This document shows positions 1 through 5,165 of a stretch of DNA of 5,165 nt, piece after piece; the first letter of the stretch is position 1, and every line of letters begins with the position of its first letter. Position numbers and translations under genes: made by a program. Below the pieces are notes generated by a model, which searched no databases, was not told the origin of the DNA, and saw only the letters and a list, made by a program, of their open reading frames with translations. Location: positions 1 through 5,165 of the forward strand of contig DITX01000098.1 of NCBI GenBank assembly GCA_002422225.1, read 5' to 3'. The stretch comes from Gammaproteobacteria bacterium UBA6173. Its GTDB lineage: Bacteria > Pseudomonadota > Gammaproteobacteria > Pseudomonadales > Pseudohongiellaceae.

Positions 1-572
1 CCATTGGCATGCCCAAACTGATTGTCCAGTTGATGGGCAAATTCATGCAACACAACGTTGTGACCATCTGTGAAGTTGGCCGCGCCACGCGCAACACTGT
101 CCCAGGACAGAATAATTTTGCCATCACTCCACGCTTCGCCCGCCAGTACATTCGCCCGGTTTGACACCAGGCCAGACTCATCAGCCCGCTCATGTGCGGC
201 CATAAACTCGCTTGGATACACCAGAATGCTGCTCAAGCTGGAGTAATAATCTCCGGGTCGCTGCAGAATCAACAGGCAGGCTTGCGCGGCGATGCTTACT
301 TTGACGGCCTCATTCATCACAAACCCGGCGCAGCCCACAAACCGCTTGTTGGCCAGAAAGTGTTTGATCTGATTCTGCAGGGCAATTTGCAAGGCCGGTG
401 GCATACGCCGGTAAAACGGCAGGCTTTGCTCCACCACGCGCAACCAGTTGGCAGGGAAGGGTTGACGCTCAATTTGTCGATGGCGCCAGCGCGGATACAC
501 AAACAACCATAACGCTGTTGCCAGCACGATCAACAATAAACTTGTTACTAACAGGATGCTGGACCACGACAT
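1..572 (-). CDS. mtfA: MtfA-type zinc-dependent peptidase (M90 family), 3' end cut off by the window
   Basis: This is a zinc peptidase related to E. coli MtfA, which has aminopeptidase activity and binds the glucose-PTS repressor Mlc. I translated the minus strand from the ATG at 572-570. It stays open to base 1 for 190 residues, so the C-terminus is missing (E. coli MtfA is about 265 aa). The zinc-binding HExxH motif reads HEFAHQLD, with H176, E177 and H180. The third zinc ligand of the family, a downstream Glu, would lie outside the window. Residues about 3-26 form one strongly hydrophobic segment (LLVTSLLLIVLATALWLFVY), followed by a basic stretch (PRWRHR), so the protein is probably anchored in the inner membrane with its catalytic part in the cytoplasm. 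E. coli MtfA lacks such an anchor as far as I recall. The start codon directly abuts the ftsH stop (TAAATG), and a weak AGG lies 10 bp upstream inside ftsH. Translational coupling to ftsH is therefore likely. The family call is firm; a role in Mlc control here is not shown. Confidence 0.88.
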   Translation of the reverse strand, partial: MSWSSILLVTSLLLIVLATALWLFVYPRWRHRQIERQPFPANWLRVVEQSLPFYRRMPPALQIALQNQIKHFLANKRFVGCAGFVMNEAVKVSIAAQACLLILQRPGDYYSSLSSILVYPSEFMAAHERADESGLVSNRANVLAGEAWSDGKIILSWDSVARGAANFTDGHNVVLHEFAHQLDNQFGHAN

Positions 573-2432
573 TTAATGTTGACCTGCAACGGCTGCTTGC
601 ACCGCGTGCGCGTCCAGGGTTTCATTAGCCAGCAGCGCATCTACCAGCCGCTGCAATGCATCTCGATTGCTGGTCAGCACATCAATGGTACGTTGCTCCG
701 CCTCGGTGATCAGGCGTTTGACTTCCTCATCAATGCGTTGTGCGGTTACTTCGCTGAAATCTTTTTCCTGCGTCATCTCATAACCCAGAAATGGGTGTTC
801 ACTGCCCAGATGAAAATGCACCGGTCCCAGCAGCTCACTCATACCCCATTGCGCTACCATCATGCGCGCCAGCCGGGTTGCCTGTTCAAGGTCATTGGCC
901 GCGCCACTGCTGACATTGCCCAACACCAATCTCTCGGCGCAGCGACCACCAAGCAACACCGACAGCCGTGTTGCCAGATAAGGCTCTGAATAGTTATGCC
1001 GGTCTTCAACCGGCAGTTGCTCAGTCAGCCCCAACGCGCGTCCGCGCGGGATAATACTGACTTGTCTGACCGGGTCTGAGTCCGGCAACAATAATGCGGC
1101 AAGTGCGTGACCACTCTCGTGGATAGCCGTGCGCTGGCGCTCTGATGGATTCATCAGGTCTTTGCGCTCACTGCCCATCACTACGCGATCATGCGCTTTG
1201 TTGATGTCCTCACGGGTGACCTCGGCCGATTGCCGTCGCGCCGCCAACAGCGCTGCCTCATTGACCAGATTGGCCAGATCAGCACCCGAAAAACCAACTG
1301 TCATTCGCGAAACCTCGTCCATATCAACGTCGCTGGCTAAAGGTACTTTTTTTGAATGCACCATCAGAATCGCCAACCGGGCTGCCTGTTGAGGCAACTC
1401 CAGAGTGACCTTGCGATCAAAGCGTCCGGGGCGCAACAGTGCCGAGTCCAACACATCCGGTCGATTGGTCGCAGCAAGCACCACCACCGCCTCCTGTGCC
1501 GTAAAACCATCCATTTCAGCCAACACCTGGTTTAGCGTTTGTTCGCGCTCATCGTTGCCACCACCCAGTCCGGCGCCACGCATCCTGCCCACAGAATCAA
1601 TTTCATCAATAAAGATTAACGCCGGCGCGCGCTTGCGTGCTTCCTGGAACATGTCGCGCACACGCGACGCCCCCACGCCCACAAACATTTCGATAAACTC
1701 AGAACCGCTGATACTGAAAAACGGCACACCGGCTTCATGCGCGGTGGCGCGGGCCAACAGGGTTTTGCCGGTGCCGGGTGGCCCCATTAACAAGATACCG
1801 CGCGGCATATGGGCGCCCAGGCGCCTGAAACGTTCGGGATCCTTGAGAAAATCGATGATTTCCTGCAATTCCTGCTTGGCACCCTCAACCCCTGCGACCT
1901 GGTCGTAGCCCGGTGCATTATCTGTTTCCTCAAACAATCGGGCCCGTGAACGCGAGAATCCAAACATGCCATCTTTGCCACTGGGGCCGCCGCCCAATCC
2001 ACCCAAGCGGCTTTGCATCATGCGGCTGGCATACACAAACAAACCGATCAGCATCAACCATGGCAACACGCCCAGCAGCACTTGCAGCCAAACAGGCTGT
2101 TGATCACTTTGTGCAGAAATCACCACACTGCGCGCCTCAAGCAAGGGCAACAAGTCCGCATCCGGCACTGAGGGCTGAACGGTAACAAACGAAGTGCCTG
2201 CTCCATACTCGCCCAGAATCTGGTCGCCTTTGAAACTGACATGACTGACCTGGCCGGTGTCCACGGCCTGTTTAAATGCGGTATAGCTGATGGATTCACG
2301 TGTTGGTTGCGAAATTGAGAACACCACATAATAAATAATGTAGATCAGCACCATCCAGAACAAGGCATGTCGATCAAACGGCGAAGGCCTGGGGCTGCCG
2401 GATTCTTTGGGTTTTTCAGCTGGTTCGTTCAT
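573..2432 (-). CDS. ftsH: ATP-dependent zinc metalloprotease FtsH (possible paralogue)
   Basis: This is a hexameric inner-membrane AAA+ protease that extracts and degrades membrane and unstable cytosolic proteins. The 619 residues show the full FtsH order. An N-terminal tail is followed by TM1 (about 22-40), a short periplasmic domain (about 42-112) and TM2 (about 114-135). A Gly-rich linker (143-152) precedes the AAA+ module. That module has Walker A GPPGTGKT (217-224), the pore loop FVG (250-252), Walker B LIFIDEID (272-279), sensor-1 N323 and arginine fingers R334 and R337 in the second region of homology. The peptidase domain has zinc site HESGH (438-442) and a likely third ligand D514 in AANDLEQA. 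All catalytic residues are present, so the enzyme should be active. The motif is HESGH where most FtsH proteins have HEAGH. At 619 aa it is slightly shorter than E. coli FtsH (about 644 aa), mainly in the C-terminal tail. The ATG at 2432 is chosen because it starts the tail before TM1 and has AGGT about 8 bp upstream. It is followed directly by mtfA. rlmE and folP, the usual ftsH neighbours in gammaproteobacteria as I recall, are absent here, which suggests a second FtsH copy; this is inference. Confidence 0.95.
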   Translation of the reverse strand: MNEPAEKPKESGSPRPSPFDRHALFWMVLIYIIYYVVFSISQPTRESISYTAFKQAVDTGQVSHVSFKGDQILGEYGAGTSFVTVQPSVPDADLLPLLEARSVVISAQSDQQPVWLQVLLGVLPWLMLIGLFVYASRMMQSRLGGLGGGPSGKDGMFGFSRSRARLFEETDNAPGYDQVAGVEGAKQELQEIIDFLKDPERFRRLGAHMPRGILLMGPPGTGKTLLARATAHEAGVPFFSISGSEFIEMFVGVGASRVRDMFQEARKRAPALIFIDEIDSVGRMRGAGLGGGNDEREQTLNQVLAEMDGFTAQEAVVVLAATNRPDVLDSALLRPGRFDRKVTLELPQQAARLAILMVHSKKVPLASDVDMDEVSRMTVGFSGADLANLVNEAALLAARRQSAEVTREDINKAHDRVVMGSERKDLMNPSERQRTAIHESGHALAALLLPDSDPVRQVSIIPRGRALGLTEQLPVEDRHNYSEPYLATRLSVLLGGRCAERLVLGNVSSGAANDLEQATRLARMMVAQWGMSELLGPVHFHLGSEHPFLGYEMTQEKDFSEVTAQRIDEEVKRLITEAEQRTIDVLTSNRDALQRLVDALLANETLDAHAVQAAVAGQH

Positions 2433-2480
2433 GACATTACCTGTGGTAAAAATGTGAGGACAACTTTAGTTCGATACTCT

Positions 2481-2509
2481 TTGCTCTGCCTCAGGTGCTT
2501 GGTTAATAT
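2481..2509 (+). promoter_or_regulatory. candidate sigma70-type promoter for the permease gene
   Basis: TTGCTC (2481-2486) and TAATAT (2504-2509) each match the consensus hexamers at 4 of 6 positions, with a 17-bp spacer. A start near 2516 would leave a leader of about 45 bases before the ATG at 2561. A weaker alternative is TTGGTT (2499-2504) with GATAAA (2523-2528) and an 18-bp spacer. The -10 overlaps the -10 proposed for the opposite gene, so the two promoters would compete if both are real. Confidence 0.3.
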
Positions 2510-2532
2510 CAGGGCAGTTTCCGATAAATCAA
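2505..2532 (-). promoter_or_regulatory. candidate sigma70-type promoter for ftsH-mtfA
   Basis: Read on the minus strand, TTGATT (2532-2527) and GATATT (2510-2505) each match the -35 and -10 consensus at 4 of 6 positions, with a 16-bp spacer. The predicted transcript would start near 2498 and give a leader of about 65 bases before the ftsH ATG. No heat-shock (sigma32) type promoter was evident. The match was made by eye in an AT-richer spacer, where such hexamers arise easily by chance. Confidence 0.3.
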
Positions 2533-2560
2533 TAACAAAAACCTGACAGAGAATTTGACT

Positions 2561-3940
2561 ATGCCAACAAACCGCCGTGAGGGAGATATTCAACCGGGTA
2601 TCAAGTGGGGCCCATTTGTTATCCGCATCCCATTTGTACATACCCGATTTGCCTTGCCTGAGATGCTACAGGGAATCTGTGTCGCAGGCGCTACTGGTCT
2701 TGCACTTGTGCCGATCATGGTTGCCTCATTCGGGCTGACGTTTGAAGAAGCCGTCACCATGGCCATGTTCCATTCGCTACTGATTTCATCGGCGTGGATG
2801 TTATTTGGTGATCCGATAGGCTCGGGCTGGATTACGCCAGCACTGCCTTTTATTTTTGCCTTTGTGCTAGGCACCGCAACCACGCCGGTTGAACAGTTTC
2901 AACTGATGACGGCGCTTTCGCTCAATTTTGCGGCATTGTTATTTATCCTGGGGGTAACAGGATTTGGCGCAAAACTGGTGGCCTGGGTCCCCAATGTGCT
3001 TAAGGGCGGCATCATTCTCGGAGCAGCTGTGGCGGCGTTCCTGCGCATTTTTGATCAAAACGATGCCGCCAGTGCCATCAACTCAACGCCCATCGCCGCG
3101 ATTGCGGCGCTGGCCTTGTGTATGTTCATGACCTTCTCCAAACCGTTCCAGCGCCTGGCAGCGCAAACACCAATTCTTGCAAAAATTGCCAGCCTGGGGC
3201 TGTTACCGGCGTTTCTGCTTGCGGGCGTGATTGGCGTGACCACCGGCGAAATGACCTTCAACATACAGTACGGTTTTCTGGATGTGCCGACTCACGCTGC
3301 ATCCATGTGGCAAAAAGCCTCACCGATGGTGATTGGCTGGCCCTCAGCGTCACAGTTTATTGCTGCACTACCTTTAGCGTTTATCACCTACATCCTGTTT
3401 TTTGGTGATCTGGTGACTGCCGAAGAAATGATTAAAAATTCTCAACCCATACGCAAAGACGAAAAGCTGGACATCAACAGCAACCGCGCACACATGGCCA
3501 CAGGTATCCGCAATGCCACCATGGGCATCATCGCACCATTTTTTGGCACACAAGGTGTTCTGTGGACAGGCATTCAAGTCATTATCCTCAAACGCTGGGC
3601 ATCCGGCCGCGACAAGATGGACTCGGTGTTTGACGGCATTGCCGGCTACTACGTGTACGGTCTGCCGATTCTGTTTGTGGTGCTGCCGATTGTTACTCTG
3701 CTGCAGCCCTTGCTGCCGATTGCGCTGGCGGTGACCTTACTGCTGACCGGCTTTGCCTGTGCAACGCTGGCGCTGACAGCTGTAACAGATTCAACCGAAC
3801 GCGGCGCCATGGTACTGACCGCCATCGCGTTCTCACTGTTTGATCCGTGGACAGGTTTATTGGCCGGTCTTGCCACCATTCTGGTGGTGGTGGGTCCGCA
3901 GGTGTTTATGAAAGCGAGAGCTGACGACCACACCACGTAA
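2561..3940 (+). CDS. multipass inner-membrane permease, UraA-fold (NCS2/SLC23-like), substrate unknown
   Basis: This is a very hydrophobic 459-residue protein with roughly 12 to 14 membrane segments. The clearest lie near residues 34-57, 66-83, 89-106, 116-134, 147-164, 176-192, 207-226, 266-282, 314-343, 366-385, 387-408 and 430-447. The general plan resembles transporters of the UraA fold (xanthine/uracil permeases and related SLC23/SLC26 families). A TM3-like segment, GWITPALPFIFAF, is preceded by GDPIGS. An acidic membrane-edge motif, FFGDLVTAEEMI, lies near 281-292. A Gly/Thr-rich segment, APFFGTQGVLWTG, lies near 325-337. These match only in character; I cannot align it to a named subfamily, so nucleobase transport is a guess. 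An in-frame TTG at 2555 is possible, but ATG 2561 is preferred because the purine-rich AGAG (2548-2551) lies 9 bp upstream of it and only 3 bp from the TTG. It is divergent from ftsH, and its 3' end overlaps folK by 35 bp. No partner subunit or catabolic gene lies nearby to suggest a substrate. Confidence 0.8.
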   Translation: MPTNRREGDIQPGIKWGPFVIRIPFVHTRFALPEMLQGICVAGATGLALVPIMVASFGLTFEEAVTMAMFHSLLISSAWMLFGDPIGSGWITPALPFIFAFVLGTATTPVEQFQLMTALSLNFAALLFILGVTGFGAKLVAWVPNVLKGGIILGAAVAAFLRIFDQNDAASAINSTPIAAIAALALCMFMTFSKPFQRLAAQTPILAKIASLGLLPAFLLAGVIGVTTGEMTFNIQYGFLDVPTHAASMWQKASPMVIGWPSASQFIAALPLAFITYILFFGDLVTAEEMIKNSQPIRKDEKLDINSNRAHMATGIRNATMGIIAPFFGTQGVLWTGIQVIILKRWASGRDKMDSVFDGIAGYYVYGLPILFVVLPIVTLLQPLLPIALAVTLLLTGFACATLALTAVTDSTERGAMVLTAIAFSLFDPWTGLLAGLATILVVVGPQVFMKARADDHTT

Positions 3941-4418
3941 AGTCTATCGGCCACAGCTGTTGCTTTGAGCGGTCATAGGCCGCCCAAAGCGCACGGTAGG
4001 TTTGTCCCGACTGCGGATCAACGCGCTCGGGACAGACCTGCGACATCGGCCACAGCACGTAGGCATTCACGGTAATCTCTGGCCGTGGCAGTAAAATGCC
4101 GTGATGCTCACCTTGCAGATCCCCATAGGTAAGAATATCCACGTCTAAGGTTCTTGAGCTGAAACGCTCCTGATCGCGCTGGCGTCCGCATCGGGTTTCC
4201 AGATCTTTGATCAGTTGACTGATTTCGTCCAGCGCTAGGCCGGTGTTAGCAGCCACTACCATGTTCAAAAAGTTGCCGCCTTGAAAGCCAACAGCCTCAC
4301 TTTCAAACACAGCGGACAGTTCAAGTTCACCAAAACACGCCTGCAGCGCATCCAGTGCCATGGTAATGTGGCGCTGGGGATCAAGATTACTGCCCAGGCC
4401 CAGCGTGAGTAATGCCAT
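3906..4418 (-). CDS. folK: HPPK-family protein (2-amino-4-hydroxy-6-hydroxymethyldihydropteridine pyrophosphokinase), variant pterin loop
   Basis: HPPK transfers pyrophosphate from ATP to 6-hydroxymethyl-dihydropterin, the step after FolB in folate synthesis. The 170 residues start with the family signature LGLGSNL (6-12). They carry the Mg/ATP core RTLDVDIL (89-96), with D92 and D94 aligning to E. coli D95 and D97. R79, R81 and R89 align to R82, R84 and R92. N52 matches N55 and Y120 matches F123 of the pterin pocket. Differences from E. coli HPPK are a PPLG loop replaced by EAVGFQGG (41-48), Trp89 replaced by F86, and Lys85 replaced by D82. The reading frame is open back to 4472, but ATG 4418 is chosen because the family signature begins right after it and the earlier start would overlap folB. 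The gene starts 7 bp after the folB stop, which implies one transcript. This may be a second HPPK copy rather than the housekeeping one. Family confidence is high; exact activity is less sure. Confidence 0.88.
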   Translation of the reverse strand: MALLTLGLGSNLDPQRHITMALDALQACFGELELSAVFESEAVGFQGGNFLNMVVAANTGLALDEISQLIKDLETRCGRQRDQERFSSRTLDVDILTYGDLQGEHHGILLPRPEITVNAYVLWPMSQVCPERVDPQSGQTYRALWAAYDRSKQQLWPIDFTWCGRQLSLS

Positions 4419-4425
4419 GATGTGT

Positions 4426-4806
4426 CTAGCTCTGCTGAAGGGTTGGCTGGCCGGGTTGCAGCCCACGTTCAATGATCACCCCGACATCGCGGGCGCCCGT
4501 GACCGCGCCGGGTTTGCCGACCCGCAATCTCAGCCAAGGCACGGGAAACTCAGCCAATACAATAGCAGCTACCTTTTCGGCCATGGTTTCGATCAGTAAA
4601 AACTCGGATTCTTCAATAAAACTGATCAAGCGCTTGGACACTGCTTTGTAGTCCAGTGTTTTGTTGATGTCTTCAGAGGCCGCCGCCGCCCGAATGTCGG
4701 TGGCCATGTCCAGATCAAGGCTGACGGTCTGCCGGATTTCGCGCTCCCAGTCGTAAATACCAATCACCGTCTGAATTTGCAGCTCTCGAATATACACAAT
4801 ATCCAT
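4426..4806 (-). CDS. folB: dihydroneopterin aldolase
   Basis: FolB cleaves 7,8-dihydroneopterin to 6-hydroxymethyl-dihydropterin and glycolaldehyde (and epimerises the substrate) in the cytoplasm. The 126 residues match E. coli FolB along their length: MDIVYIREL at the start, GIYDWE (16-21), LDYKAV (51-56), LIETMAEKVA (71-80), KPGAV (98-102) and the C-terminal VGVIIERG (108-115). The catalytic and binding residues known from the family are present: E21, Y53, E73 and K98. ATG 4806 is chosen because E. coli FolB starts with the same MDIV; an in-frame GTG at 4809 is directly adjacent and cannot be excluded. A good AAGGA ribosome site lies 10 bp upstream of the ATG. folK follows after 7 bp, so the product of this enzyme is the substrate of the next protein in the operon. 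tsaD precedes it on the same strand. Confidence 0.96.
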   Translation of the reverse strand: MDIVYIRELQIQTVIGIYDWEREIRQTVSLDLDMATDIRAAAASEDINKTLDYKAVSKRLISFIEESEFLLIETMAEKVAAIVLAEFPVPWLRLRVGKPGAVTGARDVGVIIERGLQPGQPTLQQS

Positions 4807-4821
4807 CACATCATATTCCTT
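4804..4821 (-). promoter_or_regulatory. folB ribosome binding site with overlapping start-stop codons
   Basis: On the minus strand the site reads AAGGA (4821-4817), then ATATGATG, then TGATG. It contains an out-of-frame ATG (4811-4809) followed at once by TGA (4808-4806), and that TGA shares its A with the folB ATG (4806-4804). A second ATG (4814-4812) lies just before, in the same frame. The same stretch also offers the GTG (4809-4807) in the folB frame. Ribosomes could thus initiate on a two-codon mini-ORF and re-initiate at folB. The arrangement is visible; any effect on expression is inference. Confidence 0.55.
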
Positions 4822-4887
4822 GGGGCATAGGGTGTTAGGGGCATAAGGTCTTTAGGGGCATAAGGTCTTTAGGGGCATCGTGTGTTA
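4822..4887. repeat. tandem repeat of four 16-17 bp units between tsaD and folB
   Basis: Two identical 17-bp units, GGGGCATAAGGTCTTTA at 4838-4854 and 4855-4871, are flanked by two shorter relatives of 16 bp: GGGGCATAGGGTGTTA (4822-4837) and GGGGCATCGTGTGTTA (4872-4887). A further GGGCTATTGGGTG runs into the tsaD stop codon and may be a decayed fifth copy. The array fills nearly the whole tsaD-folB spacer. It has direct, not inverted, symmetry, so it does not look like a terminator, and the units are far too short for CRISPR. It probably arose by replication slippage. Confidence 0.9.
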
Positions 4888-4890
4888 GGG

Positions 4891-5165
4891 CTATTGGGTG
4901 CGCACTGAGGGCAGACTTTCCAGCGGCCAGCGCGCATGTGCCGTAATCGCCAGCCCTTCGTGTTGCCCGGCCATCAGGCGCTGACACCCCGCATAGGCAA
5001 TCATGGCACCGTTGTCGGTGCAAAATCTGGGTTGAGCATAAAAAAGCTGGCTGCGCTGGGCTTCAACCATCTCCTGCAATCCGGCGCGCAGGCGCTGATT
5101 GGCGCTGACACCACCGGCAATGATCAGGGTCTTTAAACCCGTTTGTTGCAGCGCCCGCTTGCACT
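4891..5165 (-). CDS. tsaD: tRNA t6A37 threonylcarbamoyltransferase TsaD, C-terminal part only
   Basis: TsaD (formerly Gcp/YgjD), acting with TsaB and TsaE, transfers the threonylcarbamoyl group to A37 of tRNAs that read ANN codons. Only the last 90 residues are in the window; the gene begins beyond the right edge. They contain the family's C-terminal signatures AGGVSANQRLR (nucleotide-binding ASKHA fold) and FCTDNGAMIAYAG, whose Asp is a metal ligand in characterised TsaD. The protein ends with ARWPLESL shortly before the TAG at 4893-4891, which is the normal family terminus. It is co-oriented with folB, 84 bp upstream of its ATG, with the tandem repeat in between and no hairpin terminator visible. 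Read-through into folB and folK is therefore plausible. Confidence 0.95.
   Translation of the reverse strand, partial: CKRALQQTGLKTLIIAGGVSANQRLRAGLQEMVEAQRSQLFYAQPRFCTDNGAMIAYAGCQRLMAGQHEGLAITAHARWPLESLPSVRTQ

Noticed and set aside
192..628. Plus-strand open frames across the mtfA region.
   Set aside because: The minus strand encodes a continuous MtfA with the HEFAH zinc motif and membrane anchor, so these are shadows.
1405..1908. A 167-codon plus-strand open frame opposite the ftsH AAA+ domain.
   Set aside because: It lies wholly antisense to strongly conserved ftsH sequence, is Ser/Arg/Pro-rich as antisense shadows usually are, and has no family resemblance.
2429..2641. A 70-codon minus-strand reading frame that ends in an ATGA overlap with the ftsH start, which could be an upstream gene of the ftsH operon.
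   Set aside because: Its only start lies inside the permease coding region, it has no ribosome site I can see, and its protein has no recognisable motif. The ATGA overlap is likely chance.
4822..4887. CRISPR array or rho-independent terminator.
   Set aside because: Units are 16-17 bp with no unique spacers, and no GC-rich inverted repeat followed by a T-run is present.
4835..5079. Short minus-strand open frames at the right end, one in the tsaD frame starting at an internal Met.
   Set aside because: The 4891-5079 frame is just the end of tsaD, which continues to the window edge. The other is out of frame with tsaD and runs into the repeat.
1..5165. Insertion sequences, tRNA genes, prophage or defence genes.
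   Set aside because: I saw no transposase, tRNA-like cloverleaf, integrase or defence-type domain. Nearly all sequence is accounted for by the six genes.

Overview
The window reads as chromosomal DNA from a gammaproteobacterium. This assignment is an inference from protein similarity recalled from memory (TsaD, FolB and a FolK-type protein side by side) and from the moderate-to-high GC look of the sequence. No rRNA or other phylogenetic marker is present to fix the taxon. The window is almost fully coding: six genes, with only two spacers longer than 10 bp.

Left part (1-2432, minus strand): an ftsH-type gene for a membrane AAA+ zinc protease is followed, with no spacer at all (TAA directly abutting ATG), by an mtfA-type gene for a second zinc peptidase. 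The mtfA gene runs off the left edge. The two very probably form one transcription unit. The FtsH is intact, with all expected motifs, but it does not sit beside rlmE and folP, which I recall as the usual gammaproteobacterial ftsH neighbours. It may therefore be an extra FtsH copy.

Middle (2433-3940): a 128-bp divergent spacer with candidate promoters in both directions separates ftsH from a plus-strand multipass membrane protein. That protein resembles transporters of the UraA fold (NCS2/SLC23 or relatives), and its substrate cannot be read from the sequence.

Right part (3906-5165, minus strand): tsaD (3' end only), folB and a folK-type gene are co-oriented, in that transcription order. folB and folK encode dihydroneopterin aldolase and the HPPK family, consecutive steps of the folate pathway. 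TsaD makes the tRNA t6A modification. A short tandem repeat of 16-17 bp units fills the spacer between tsaD and folB. The end of folK overlaps the end of the permease gene by 35 bp, tail to tail.

I do not see a clear undescribed system. The nearest candidates are the fused-up pair of membrane zinc peptidases divergent from an orphan permease, the variant FolK active-site loop, and the tandem repeat with a start-stop element in front of folB.
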